Of a stretch of 54,585 nt of DNA, positions 41,830 through 50,580 are shown piece after piece (positions within the stretch are counted from its first letter, which is position 1; each line of letters starts with the position of its first letter). A model generated the notes under the pieces. That model saw only the letters and a program-made list of their open reading frames with translations, was not told the origin of the DNA and did not search any database. Source of the stretch: Methylophilaceae bacterium (GTDB lineage Bacteria; Pseudomonadota; Gammaproteobacteria; Burkholderiales; Methylophilaceae); NCBI GenBank assembly GCA_027488395.1, contig JAIYBT010000009.1:1-54585 (forward strand), written 5' to 3'. The position numbers and the translations under genes are program-made.

Positions 41830-44800
41830 ATGTTCAAAACACTGCTCATAGCCAACCGAGGCGCGATTGCCTGCCGTATTTTACGCACACTGAAGACATT
41901 AAATGTGAAAGGGGTGGCGGTGTATGCCGAAGCCGACCTCGCCAGTTTACATATTCAACAAGCGGATATTGCCATCAGTTTAGGCGAGGGCGCCGCCGCC
42001 CAGACCTATCTAGATGTAGCCAAAATACTGGCGGCTGCGCAGGCCAGTGGTGCCAGCGCGATTCATCCTGGCTACGGGTTTTTATCCGAAAACGCCGCGT
42101 TTGCCGAAGCCTGTGAGCAAGCCGGCATTGCCTTTATCGGCCCAACCCCCGCACAATTGCGCGTGTTTGGGCTCAAGCACACTGCCCGTGCCATCGCAAA
42201 AGCGCAAGGGGTCCCCATGCTTGAGGGCACTGAACTCCTTGAAGATATTGATGATGCGCTCGCCGCTGCGCAACAAGTCGGTTATCCCATCATGCTTAAA
42301 AGCACTGCAGGTGGTGGTGGGATCGGCATGCGCGTTTGCCAAGATGCGGATGCGCTGCGGGAAGCTTTTGATACCGTGCGTCGGCTGGGTCAAAATAATT
42401 TTAGTGATGCGGGTGTATTTATTGAAAAATACATTCAACGTGCCCGTCATCTTGAAGTACAAATCTTTGGTGATGGTCAGGGCGAAGTGCTCGCTTTAGG
42501 GGTCCGTGATTGTTCTGTCCAGCGCCGTAATCAAAAAGTGCTTGAAGAAACGCCTGCCCCCAACCTACCCGCGGGCATGGAGGATGCCCTATGTGCCGCA
42601 GCGATACAATTGGCTAAAGCGGTGAACTACCGCAGTGCAGGCACTGTGGAATTTGTGTACGACACCGAAGCGGCACAATTTTATTTCTTGGAAGTGAATA
42701 CCCGCTTACAAGTAGAACACGGTGTGACCGAACAAGTCTGGGGGGTAGACTTGGTAGCATGGATGATTGCACTGGCTGCAGGCGACTTACCGCCTTTGGC
42801 CACCTTGCGTGCCAATCTCAAACCGCATGGCCATGCCATACAGTCGCGCTTGTACGCAGAAGACCCCGGTAAAGATTTTCAACCTAGCCCAGGGTTACTG
42901 ACCAATGTGCAGTTTCCTGCAGCAGATGGCCAACAATTGCGTATTGATACCTGGGTCGAAGCCGGCTGTGAAATTCCACCCTATTTTGATCCGATGATTG
43001 CAAAGGTCATTGCTTGGGCGCCCAGCCGTGCGGCCGCGCTTCAACAATTGGATCAAGCATTGGCGCAAACGCAATTGTATGGTGTAGAAACCAATCGCCA
43101 ATATTTGCGCCAGATTTTGGCGGATCAGCCGTTTCAATCAGGCACCCCTTGGACGCGGTGTTTAGAGCAGCTGATATACCGTGCGTCGACGGTCGAGATT
43201 TTGTCTCCGGGTACACAAACCACGGTACAAGATTACCCTGGGCGCTTGGGCTATTGGGCGGTGGGCGTGCCGCCTTCTGGTGCCATGGATGCGTTGGCCT
43301 TTCAATATGGCAACCGCCTGCTTGGGAATGCGACGCATGCAGCGGGCTTAGAGATCACCATGCAAGGGCCAAGTATGCGTTTTCATACAGCGGCCGTGAT
43401 TGTGGTTACTGGGGCGCAGCTGCCTTTACTGCTCGATGGTCAAGCATTGGCCATGCACACCACACAGCTGATTCCTGCAGGCAGCGTGTTAAGTTTAGGC
43501 AAAGTGTTGGGGCAGGGCGTGCGTAGTTATCTGCTGATCCGTGGTGGTGTACAAGTGCCAGATTATTTGGGCAGTAAAGCCACCTTTACCTTGGGTCAGT
43601 TTGGAGGACATGCGGGGCGTGCATTGCGTGCTGGCGATGTATTGCCAGTGCTGCCGCTAGAAGATACCACGGTCGGTGCGCAATTGCCTGCGGCGTTGTT
43701 GCCGCCATTGCATGCGGTGCGCGAATTGCGGGTGATTTATGGACCACATGGTGCGCCAGAATATTTTACCCCCGCTTATATTGATACTTTTTTAAGTACG
43801 CATTGGGAAGTGCACTTTAATTCAAGCCGCACGGGGATACGACTGATAGGCCCCAAGCCAGCTTGGGTGCGCGACAGTGGCGGCGAAGCGGGCTTACATC
43901 CGTCCAATATCCATGACAATCCCTATGCGATTGGTGCGGTGGATTTTACCGGCGATATGCCCGTGATTTTAGGGCCAGATGGCCCGAGTTTGGGCGGCTT
44001 TGTTTGTCCTGTCACCATTATAGAAGCAGATTTATGGCAGCTTGGGCAACTCAAAGCAGGCGATCAAGTCCGTTTTGTACCAGTGACTATTGCGACCGCC
44101 CGTCGCCTATATTTAGCGCAACAACAGCAAATTGCCAGCTTGCATCCACACAGTGTGGCGTGGGAAAACAGCCCTGTGAGCAGCCCCATCGTGTTGCAAT
44201 TAGGCGCTGACAACACGCGATTGGTGGCGCGCTTATCGGGCGATACCCATCTATTAATCGAAATCGGTGATCCAGAGTTAGATTTGGTGTTGCGCTTTAA
44301 AGCGCATGCACTGATGGAGGCGATTGCAGCCAACACACTCGCTGGCGTGATTGATCTCACGCCTGGCATCCGCTCACTGCAAGTGCACTATCAGCCAGAG
44401 GCTTTGCCGCTGGCAAGGTTGCTTGAGGTCATCACGGCATGTTGGCAACAAGTGAGCCACCATGCCGAGATTACCGTCCCCTCACGGATCGTACACTTGC
44501 CGCTGTCGTGGGATGACCCTGCGTGTCAATTGGCCATCGAAAAATACATGACCACGGTACGTAAAGATGCGCCTTGGTGTCCGAGTAATTTAGAGTTTAT
44601 TCGCCGAATTAATGATTTAACCGATGTAGCCGAGGTGGCTAAGATTGTCTACGAAGCCAGTTACTTGGTGATGGGCTTGGGCGATGTGTATTTGGGTGCG
44701 CCCGTCGCCACCCCACTTGACCCACGACATCGCTTGGTCACTACAAAATACAATCCTGCCCGCACTTGGACCGCCGAAAACGCTGTGGGCATTGGCGGCG

Positions 44801-45435
44801 CTTATCTGTGTGTGTATGGCATGGAAGGGCCGGGAGGCTATCAGTTTGTGGGCCGTACCCTGCAAATGTGGAATCGTTACAAACAAGTGGCCGATTTTAA
44901 CGGTAAGCCTTGGTTATTGAATTTCTTTGACCAAATCCGTTTCTACCCTGTCACTGCTGACGAACTGCTGCAAATTCGTCGCGATTTTCCACTCGGACGC
45001 TATCCATTACGCATTGAACACACCCAGCTCAATTTGGCAGATTACTTAGCGTTTTTAGCGCAAGAGGCGCCTAGTATTGCCGCATTTAGAGCGCAACAAC
45101 AAGCTGCGTTTGATGCCGAGCGCCAACGATGGATCGCCAGTGGCTTAGATGCCGATGCGCCCGAAACCGTCCTGCTTAGTGAGGCCGACGATGCCGCGCT
45201 ATTAGCCGGCCAAGTCGCGGTGGAAAGCCACATTGCTGGCAATTTATGGCAAGTGGCGGTTACTGTTGGTCAAACGGTCAGGTCTGGCCAAGCATTGTTG
45301 ATACTGGAATCCATGAAAATGGAAATTGAAATTTTATCGCCTTGTGATGGTGTGGTGGTTGAGATACGCGTGCAACCGGGTGCATCGGTCAAAGCGGGCC
45401 AATGGGTGGCGATTATCAACGAACAGGCGGCGTAA
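41830..45435 (+). CDS. biotin-dependent guanidine carboxylase (urea carboxylase family)
   Basis: 1201 residues, the full-length single-chain carboxylase. The biotin-carboxylase domain (1-450) has the ATP-grasp loop KSTAGGGGIGMRV and EVNTRLQVEHGVTEQ. The KipA/AHS2-like part (about 455-770) starts TVEILSPGTQTTVQDYPGRLGYW. The KipI/AHS1-like part (about 770-1000) has VYEASYLVMGLGDVYLGAPVATPLDPRHRL. The C-terminal biotinyl domain has Lys1163 in ESMKMEIEIL. It lies in an operon with cgdA-cgdB under a guanidine riboswitch, so guanidine, giving carboxyguanidine, is far more likely than urea as substrate. Called guanidine rather than urea carboxylase on context; decisive active-site residues were not checked. 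Confidence 0.93.
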   Translation: MFKTLLIANRGAIACRILRTLKTLNVKGVAVYAEADLASLHIQQADIAISLGEGAAAQTYLDVAKILAAAQASGASAIHPGYGFLSENAAFAEACEQAGIAFIGPTPAQLRVFGLKHTARAIAKAQGVPMLEGTELLEDIDDALAAAQQVGYPIMLKSTAGGGGIGMRVCQDADALREAFDTVRRLGQNNFSDAGVFIEKYIQRARHLEVQIFGDGQGEVLALGVRDCSVQRRNQKVLEETPAPNLPAGMEDALCAAAIQLAKAVNYRSAGTVEFVYDTEAAQFYFLEVNTRLQVEHGVTEQVWGVDLVAWMIALAAGDLPPLATLRANLKPHGHAIQSRLYAEDPGKDFQPSPGLLTNVQFPAADGQQLRIDTWVEAGCEIPPYFDPMIAKVIAWAPSRAAALQQLDQALAQTQLYGVETNRQYLRQILADQPFQSGTPWTRCLEQLIYRASTVEILSPGTQTTVQDYPGRLGYWAVGVPPSGAMDALAFQYGNRLLGNATHAAGLEITMQGPSMRFHTAAVIVVTGAQLPLLLDGQALAMHTTQLIPAGSVLSLGKVLGQGVRSYLLIRGGVQVPDYLGSKATFTLGQFGGHAGRALRAGDVLPVLPLEDTTVGAQLPAALLPPLHAVRELRVIYGPHGAPEYFTPAYIDTFLSTHWEVHFNSSRTGIRLIGPKPAWVRDSGGEAGLHPSNIHDNPYAIGAVDFTGDMPVILGPDGPSLGGFVCPVTIIEADLWQLGQLKAGDQVRFVPVTIATARRLYLAQQQQIASLHPHSVAWENSPVSSPIVLQLGADNTRLVARLSGDTHLLIEIGDPELDLVLRFKAHALMEAIAANTLAGVIDLTPGIRSLQVHYQPEALPLARLLEVITACWQQVSHHAEITVPSRIVHLPLSWDDPACQLAIEKYMTTVRKDAPWCPSNLEFIRRINDLTDVAEVAKIVYEASYLVMGLGDVYLGAPVATPLDPRHRLVTTKYNPARTWTAENAVGIGGAYLCVYGMEGPGGYQFVGRTLQMWNRYKQVADFNGKPWLLNFFDQIRFYPVTADELLQIRRDFPLGRYPLRIEHTQLNLADYLAFLAQEAPSIAAFRAQQQAAFDAERQRWIASGLDADAPETVLLSEADDAALLAGQVAVESHIAGNLWQVAVTVGQTVRSGQALLILESMKMEIEILSPCDGVVVEIRVQPGASVKAGQWVAIINEQAA

Positions 45436-45437
45436 CC

Positions 45438-47234
45438 ATGACATTTCCTTATCCACTACAACTATCAGCACTTCAAGCAGCATACAAGCAAAAGTCATTG
45501 ACGCCACGAAAGTTAGTGCTCGCTTTGCGTGAACGCGCTTTGGCGCTTAACCCAGAATACCATCTGTTTATTCATATCTTGAGTGAAGAGGCGCTCGCGC
45601 CCTATTTGCACGCCCTAGAACAACATAGCCCTGCGGATTTACCGCTATACGGGGTGCCGTTTGCCATTAAAGACAATATTGATTTAGCTGGCATCCCCAC
45701 CACAGCTGGCTGCCCAGCCTTTGCTTATGCGCCCAGCGAACATGCCACCATCGTGGCGCAATTGATTGCCTTAGGCGCGGTGCCGATTGGCAAAACCAAT
45801 TTAGATCAGTTTGCCACTGGCTTAAACGGTACTCGCTCACCGTATGGCATTTGCCGCAACAGTGTATTGCCGCACTACCCCAGTGGAGGATCGAGTGCGG
45901 GTTCCGCGCTGGCGGTGGCGTTAGGCGTAGTGAGCTTCGCCTTGGGCACCGATACCGCAGGCAGTGGCCGCGTGCCTGCTGCATTGAATAATTTGGTTGG
46001 CTTAAAAGCCAGTAAAGGCTTAATTTCAACTGCAGGGGTGGTGCCCGCTTGTCGCACCTTAGATTGCACCACATTTTTTACGGCGACTGCTGCTGAAGCC
46101 AGTCAGTTGTTAGCGCTGACGGCCAAGCGTGACCCTAAAGATGCGTTTAGCCGCGACAACGCTGCTTGGAATTCGGGACGCGCCTTTGGCGTTCCAAAGC
46201 GTGGCTTTAAGTTTGGGGTACCCAACGCATTAAACTTTTTGGGCTGTGAGGAAAGCCAAGCGCAATTTACACATGCAGTCGCCACCCTCACACAGTTAGG
46301 CGGCATCGCGGTCGAGATCGATTTTGCCCCGTTTTTAGAAGCTGCACGCTTATTGTATGAAGGGCCGTGGGTGGCCGAGCGTTACAGTGTGGCGGGCGCA
46401 TTGATTGAACGCGACCCAGAAGCCGTATTGCCTGTGATTCGTGCCGTATTGCAATCGGCACCCAATACGACGGCGGTGCAAGCGTTTGAAGCCTACTATC
46501 GCTTGCAACAACTGAAAGTACTCACCGACGACATTGTAAATACGTTGGATTGCATCATTACTCCCGCCTATCCGCGCCCCGTTACGCTGGATGAATTAGT
46601 TGCAGAGCCAGTAAAGCGCAATTCGGAGTTGGGCATGTATACCAACTTTATGAATTTGCTCGATTACGCGGCCGTTGCCTTACCTGTGGGGTTTTTAAGC
46701 AATGGCTTGCCCTCAGGCGTCACCCTGTTTGGTCGCGCGTTTACTGACCAATACCTGCTCAGTGTGGCGGATGCTTATCAGCGTATCAGTGGCGTTACGC
46801 TGGTGGGTGAGCACGCAATGGCGGCGCCTGCACCAAGCACGGTCGCCAAGCGCGATCGCACTGCTTTGTTGGTGTGTGGCGCGCATTTAAGTGGCTTGCC
46901 GCTCAATTGGCAACTCACCGAAAGAGGCGCTACTTTGATGCGTGCCACGCATACTGCGCCGCATTATGCATTGTATGCATTGGCAGGCGGGCCACCTGCG
47001 CGGCCAGGCTTACGCCGTGTAACGGAAGCGGGGCAAGCGATTGCAGTTGAAATCTGGGAAATCCCGACCCAGCATTTGGGTACTTTTTTAGCGGAAATTC
47101 CAGCGCCGTTAGGCTTAGGGCGGGTCGAGCTTGATGATGGGGAATGGGTCTCGGGGTTTATCTGTGAGGATTATGCGTTTGCATCGGCCACACCGATTAC
47201 TGCTACCAATAGTTGGCGAGACTATGTCAATTGA
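45438..47234 (+). CDS. atzF: allophanate hydrolase
   Basis: 598 residues. Amidase-signature domain (1-440): Lys78 in VPFAIKDNI, Gly-Ser-rich SGGSSAGSALAVALG near 149-163 (cis-Ser 152/153) and nucleophile Ser176 in TDTAGSGRVPAAL. The C-terminal domain (after about 460: TALLVCGAHLSGLPLNWQL... and a Cys-containing end) matches the allophanate-hydrolase-specific module that finishes the reaction. Splits allophanate into two ammonia and two CO2, the last step of guanidine use. ATG 45438 is 2 bases after the carboxylase stop. Confidence 0.95.
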   Translation: MTFPYPLQLSALQAAYKQKSLTPRKLVLALRERALALNPEYHLFIHILSEEALAPYLHALEQHSPADLPLYGVPFAIKDNIDLAGIPTTAGCPAFAYAPSEHATIVAQLIALGAVPIGKTNLDQFATGLNGTRSPYGICRNSVLPHYPSGGSSAGSALAVALGVVSFALGTDTAGSGRVPAALNNLVGLKASKGLISTAGVVPACRTLDCTTFFTATAAEASQLLALTAKRDPKDAFSRDNAAWNSGRAFGVPKRGFKFGVPNALNFLGCEESQAQFTHAVATLTQLGGIAVEIDFAPFLEAARLLYEGPWVAERYSVAGALIERDPEAVLPVIRAVLQSAPNTTAVQAFEAYYRLQQLKVLTDDIVNTLDCIITPAYPRPVTLDELVAEPVKRNSELGMYTNFMNLLDYAAVALPVGFLSNGLPSGVTLFGRAFTDQYLLSVADAYQRISGVTLVGEHAMAAPAPSTVAKRDRTALLVCGAHLSGLPLNWQLTERGATLMRATHTAPHYALYALAGGPPARPGLRRVTEAGQAIAVEIWEIPTQHLGTFLAEIPAPLGLGRVELDDGEWVSGFICEDYAFASATPITATNSWRDYVN

Positions 47235-47294
47235 GTCCTTTTAACAGTGTTTATTTTTAAGAACGTTGCGAATGGGTTTTAAATAAGTGACTAA

Positions 47295-47335
47295 AACGCT
47301 GACTTAAACCCTTGGTTCAAGTCAGCGTTTCTGGA
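47295..47335 (+). terminator. terminator-like hairpin after the guanidine operon
   Basis: AACGCTGACTT (47295-47305) and AAGTCAGCGTT (47319-47329) form an 11-base stem, followed by TCTGGATGCTTTT, a weak T-run. It ends the + strand operon. Confidence 0.7.
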
Positions 47336-47356
47336 TGCTTTTCGGATAAACGTATA

Positions 47357-47404
47357 ATAAAAAAACCGCCATGACACCATAAAATATGGTGCAACATGGC
47401 GGTG
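47357..47404 (-). terminator. intrinsic terminator of the porin gene
   Basis: On the - strand ACCGCCATGTT...CATGGCGGT followed by a run of seven T. An inner CACCATA/TATGGTG pairing extends the stem. It sits just after the porin stop at 47424. Confidence 0.9.
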
Positions 47405-47423
47405 ATTTTTAGTCTAGCGATGT

Positions 47424-48311
47424 TTAGAAGGTGCCGCTCGCTGAGATAATGAAACGGTTATCTGTCAGGTCTTTTGAGCCTGTACCACCGTTAAAGCTTG
47501 AACCACCAAAGCCTTGACCACTCCAGTAGCCTTTGTCGCTGGCACCAACATAATATACGCCAAGGTTTAGGCCATTCGCTGGTCCGCCATTAAACACTTT
47601 GCTCAAACCGATTTTATAGTCTTGGTAATCTGGAATGCCGCGACCTGCGTCAAACACGCCATATGCACCAGGTGTGACGCGTGAAGTTACATTCAAAATA
47701 CCTGCATGCGCAACCAGTGTTAAATCGTACCAAGGCAACGGATAATTGGCATTGACCTCTAAGTAAGTCGTGCCTTTACTCCCTTCGTCAAAGCCAGTGG
47801 TTTTGTTAGCGCCATACCAGTCTGACAAGGTGATTGAGCCTTTAGCACTTAACCAACCGTACGTCAGACCAATATTTGCTTCGTAGGTGTCGAAACGTTG
47901 ATTCGATGTAACACGTGTGACGCCGTCCGCGAGGGTGCAACTTGGGCATTTGTTCCAGTTACCACCCGGATAAATATAACCAATGACGCCTGTAGTCCAG
48001 CCTAAATTTTCAACCCAGGGTACTGAGCCGTTGTAACCAGCATACACATCAATTTCTGTGGTGCTATCTACATAAGTTTGGGGTGAAATGCTAGAACCCC
48101 ACATGCCGGCATAAAAGCCACTGCTGTGTGCAACATCAAAGCCACCTTGCACTGCTGGTTTGTGCCAAGATTGTGAAACGCCACGCGCATAATAGTCAGA
48201 CACAAATGCAATATTTTTGGTGACGGTCCAAGCGGGAGCTTCTTCTGCTTGAGCAGGTGAAATCCAAGGCGTAGCAAGTGTGGCCAAAGCCAACAAATAG
48301 GAGATGCGCAT
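47424..48311 (-). CDS. TorF-type putative porin (Gcw_chp family)
   Basis: 295 residues. Signal peptide (MRISYLLALATLATPWISPAQAEE, cleaved near 22), then a beta-barrel with aromatic strand ends: SDYYARGVSQSWHKPAVQGGFDVAHSSGFYAGMWGSS at the N-terminus, TEIDVYAGYNG, and a terminal FIISASGTF ending in Phe. This N-terminal block is typical of the TIGR02001 group of outer-membrane proteins, often under nitrogen-type control. The ATG at 48311 is chosen over 48344 because of the signal peptide and AAAGGTAA upstream. It is convergent with the guanidine operon and upstream of an AraC gene; the transported molecule is unknown. Confidence 0.86.
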   Translation of the reverse strand: MRISYLLALATLATPWISPAQAEEAPAWTVTKNIAFVSDYYARGVSQSWHKPAVQGGFDVAHSSGFYAGMWGSSISPQTYVDSTTEIDVYAGYNGSVPWVENLGWTTGVIGYIYPGGNWNKCPSCTLADGVTRVTSNQRFDTYEANIGLTYGWLSAKGSITLSDWYGANKTTGFDEGSKGTTYLEVNANYPLPWYDLTLVAHAGILNVTSRVTPGAYGVFDAGRGIPDYQDYKIGLSKVFNGGPANGLNLGVYYVGASDKGYWSGQGFGGSSFNGGTGSKDLTDNRFIISASGTF

Positions 48312-48679
48312 AAAATCATTACCTTTCAAAGAATAAAAATGCAATTTGATTGTGCTGACATCAAGTTGGACCGACTATCCCAAATCCGCAATCATGTCTG
48401 TACGGGCGTAAAAACACTGAATTTTGCAAGTAGCGCATGCATGATCTCGGTGCGTTCGATGCACCTCAAAGTAGCATGGCTGATAGGGTTGTCAGCAAGC
48501 GTGTATGTTGATCAATTTTATATTTGTAAGATCAGTACATTTATCTATTTTTAGATAATCATTAAATGCAGTTCGCTACAAATTAAAGCATTTAGCAAAT
48601 TAAAGGGTTGCTCTATACCGGATTAGGTTTGGAATGGTTATTGCTAAATTGAGCTTATAACAATAATCAGGGATTCATC
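48312..48679. other. 368-base divergent regulatory gap
   Basis: Contains the promoters of the porin gene (-) and the regulator gene (+) and is AT-rich toward the regulator. A perfect short dyad ATCTA-TTTT-TAGAT lies at about 48543-48556. No sigma54 pattern (GG-N10-GC) was found in it on either strand. No gene is seen. Confidence 0.5.
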
Positions 48680-49687
48680 GTGTTCACACTTACGCAACCT
48701 ACTACAACGATGTCAGCAGCAGTCAAACCATCACATGCCGCATTGCCCACCCGGTACAGTCACCAAGAAAGTAATGATTTTGATGAGCAGGCAGGCTTTC
48801 TCGCTGGCTGGAACCAAGATTACGCACAAATTTCGGCTGGCCATTTTAAAGGCTCAGTGACACAAATTGATTTACCCGATGTTTCCCTGTTTTTGGAATA
48901 CACCAATCAACAACTGCATCAACAAGGCGTGTTAAGTGATGATGTGATTGCCATTGGCGTGCCGATGGCAGCAATGGGCAAGGGGATGTTTTGTGGCAAT
49001 GTCTGTGAGCAACATGCGGTACATATTTATTCTGGCGAACTTGGTTTTGAATTTTTATCACCACCAAATTTATGGATAGGCTTGTTTGTGGTGTCTAAAG
49101 CCATGCTGTTGCAATCATTGTCGGATGAAGATCAGGCCAAGATTAGCGCACAATGCCAACATGCGCGCATTATGCCGATTTCAGCCCATGCGCATGCGGT
49201 GTTAGTACGGTTTTTAAAATCGGTGTTTGCAACGTTGAAAACCTTGCCCTCGTTTGTGCATGATCCACTGATTGCCACTGAGCTGAAAATGACCGCATTG
49301 CAATTGGTCACGGATACCTTACTGGACATTGAAACTGATGAGCCATTGACGCCTTACCCACACCAATCGTGGCAAGTGCTCACCAAAACCAGACATATCG
49401 TGCAACAACGCTTAGACGATCCGATTACCGTATTAGAGTTGTGCGAAACCTTGGCGATGAGTCATCGAAACTTGCAATATCACTTTAAAAAAGCGCTGGA
49501 TAAAAGCCCAATTGCCTATTTGCGCACTGAGCGGCTCAATGCCGTGCGCCATATGCTCAAGCACGCTAGCTCGGTGACGGAGGCGGCGACGACTTGGGGC
49601 TTTTGGCATTTTGGCCATTTTTCGCAAGAGTACAAAAAAATGTTTGGGGAGTTACCCTCCGCCACCTTTAAACGCTTTCACAATTAG
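48680..49687 (+). CDS. AraC-family transcription regulator, EutR-like
   Basis: 335 residues. N-terminal effector domain (about 1-230) with DFDEQAGFLAGWNQDYAQISAGHFKGSV, as in EutR-type regulators, and a C-terminal double helix-turn-helix (from about 235: DPITVLELCETLAMSHRNLQYHFKKALDKSPIAYLRTERLNAV, WGFWHFGHFSQEYKKMFGELPS). It starts at GTG 48680 after AGGGA, although ATG 48710 is also possible. It is next to and divergent from eutC-eutB-eat, consistent with ethanolamine/B12-responsive activation of these genes, but this is inferred from neighbourhood and resemblance. Confidence 0.85.
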   Translation: MFTLTQPTTTMSAAVKPSHAALPTRYSHQESNDFDEQAGFLAGWNQDYAQISAGHFKGSVTQIDLPDVSLFLEYTNQQLHQQGVLSDDVIAIGVPMAAMGKGMFCGNVCEQHAVHIYSGELGFEFLSPPNLWIGLFVVSKAMLLQSLSDEDQAKISAQCQHARIMPISAHAHAVLVRFLKSVFATLKTLPSFVHDPLIATELKMTALQLVTDTLLDIETDEPLTPYPHQSWQVLTKTRHIVQQRLDDPITVLELCETLAMSHRNLQYHFKKALDKSPIAYLRTERLNAVRHMLKHASSVTEAATTWGFWHFGHFSQEYKKMFGELPSATFKRFHN

Positions 49688-49709
49688 CGGGCGATGCTTG
49701 TCACCCAGT

Positions 49710-50579
49710 TTAAGTCATTGCAGGCGGTGAAATGCGGGGTGTGGCATCGGCTTGAATGCTCAAGACATCACTTTCATCTTTTAAGCCGACACCTGACAAA
49801 TTTAAGCGCTGCGCCTCTTTTGCTAACCACAGCAGTTTATGTGCTGCGGCTTCATAACTTAAGCCATCAGGCCTGACATTCGAAATACAATTGCGGTCCG
49901 CATCACTACAGCCACGTTTGGGGTGCATGGTTAAATAAATGCCTAAGCTGTCTGGTGAGCTTAATCCCGGGCGTTCGCCAATCAACATCGCCACCATGCG
50001 CGCGCCCAATGTTTCTGCAATGTCGTCAGCCAACGCCACACGTGCTTGTGACGCCACCACCACTTGCGGCATTTGCCATGTGTGGGGGGCTTGTTGATAA
50101 ATGGCTTTGAGTAACGGAATTGCATGGCTTTGTGTGGCCAGCGACGATAATCCATCGCCCACCACAATCAATAAATCGACTGCTGATGGGAGCTTGGCCT
50201 GCTTCAATACATCGACACTCGCTTCATCTAATTGGCGGCCCCAATCTGGGCGAAGTAAATAACTGGCACGGTCTGGCGCGCGACTATGCACCTGCAACAC
50301 GTCTATCCCGCCAATGGCGCGAATGCCTGCGGTGAGGGTATCCACATCCAAGGCTAAATGTACGGCGTCTCTGGCCAGTGCATGGCTAAGGCTAAAATCC
50401 AACACTTCTTGCGTGGGTAAGCTACTGCCGACTCGCCCGAGGGCAATGCGCGCTTTGGTAAACGATTTTAGCTGTGCCCAAGGGTCAGCGTGTACCAGGG
50501 AGGCCTCACTTGCGTGAGATACGTCTTGCGCTTGCTTGCTATCAACGCAATCGTTGGGTGGCTTGGATGTCGGTGGCAT
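49710..50579 (-). CDS. eutC: ethanolamine ammonia-lyase small subunit
   Basis: 289 residues. N-terminal 35 residues are loose (possible shell- or partner-binding tail), then the family body: KARIALGRVGSSLPTQEVLDFSLSHALARDAVHLALD, APDRASYLLRPDWGRQLD, LLIVVGDGLSSLATQSHA, LIGERPGLSSPDSLGIYLTMHPKRGCSDADRNCISNVRPDG and the final AAHKLLWLA. Binds the B12 nucleotide loop together with EutB. Starts one base after the eutB stop. Confidence 0.96.
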   Translation of the reverse strand: MPPTSKPPNDCVDSKQAQDVSHASEASLVHADPWAQLKSFTKARIALGRVGSSLPTQEVLDFSLSHALARDAVHLALDVDTLTAGIRAIGGIDVLQVHSRAPDRASYLLRPDWGRQLDEASVDVLKQAKLPSAVDLLIVVGDGLSSLATQSHAIPLLKAIYQQAPHTWQMPQVVVASQARVALADDIAETLGARMVAMLIGERPGLSSPDSLGIYLTMHPKRGCSDADRNCISNVRPDGLSYEAAAHKLLWLAKEAQRLNLSGVGLKDESDVLSIQADATPRISPPAMT

Positions 50580-50580
50580 T

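Noticed and set aside
43014..43526. 170-codon ORF inside the carboxylase
   Set aside because: Shadow frame of the large carboxylase with Cys/Arg-rich, non-protein-like composition.
41830..45435. Acetyl-CoA or propionyl-CoA carboxylase
   Set aside because: The KipA/KipI-like carboxyltransferase part, not a CoA carboxyltransferase domain, lies between the biotin carboxylase and biotinyl domains.
48312..48679. Sigma54 promoter for the porin or AraC gene
   Set aside because: No GG-N10-GC pair with acceptable flanks was found on either strand.
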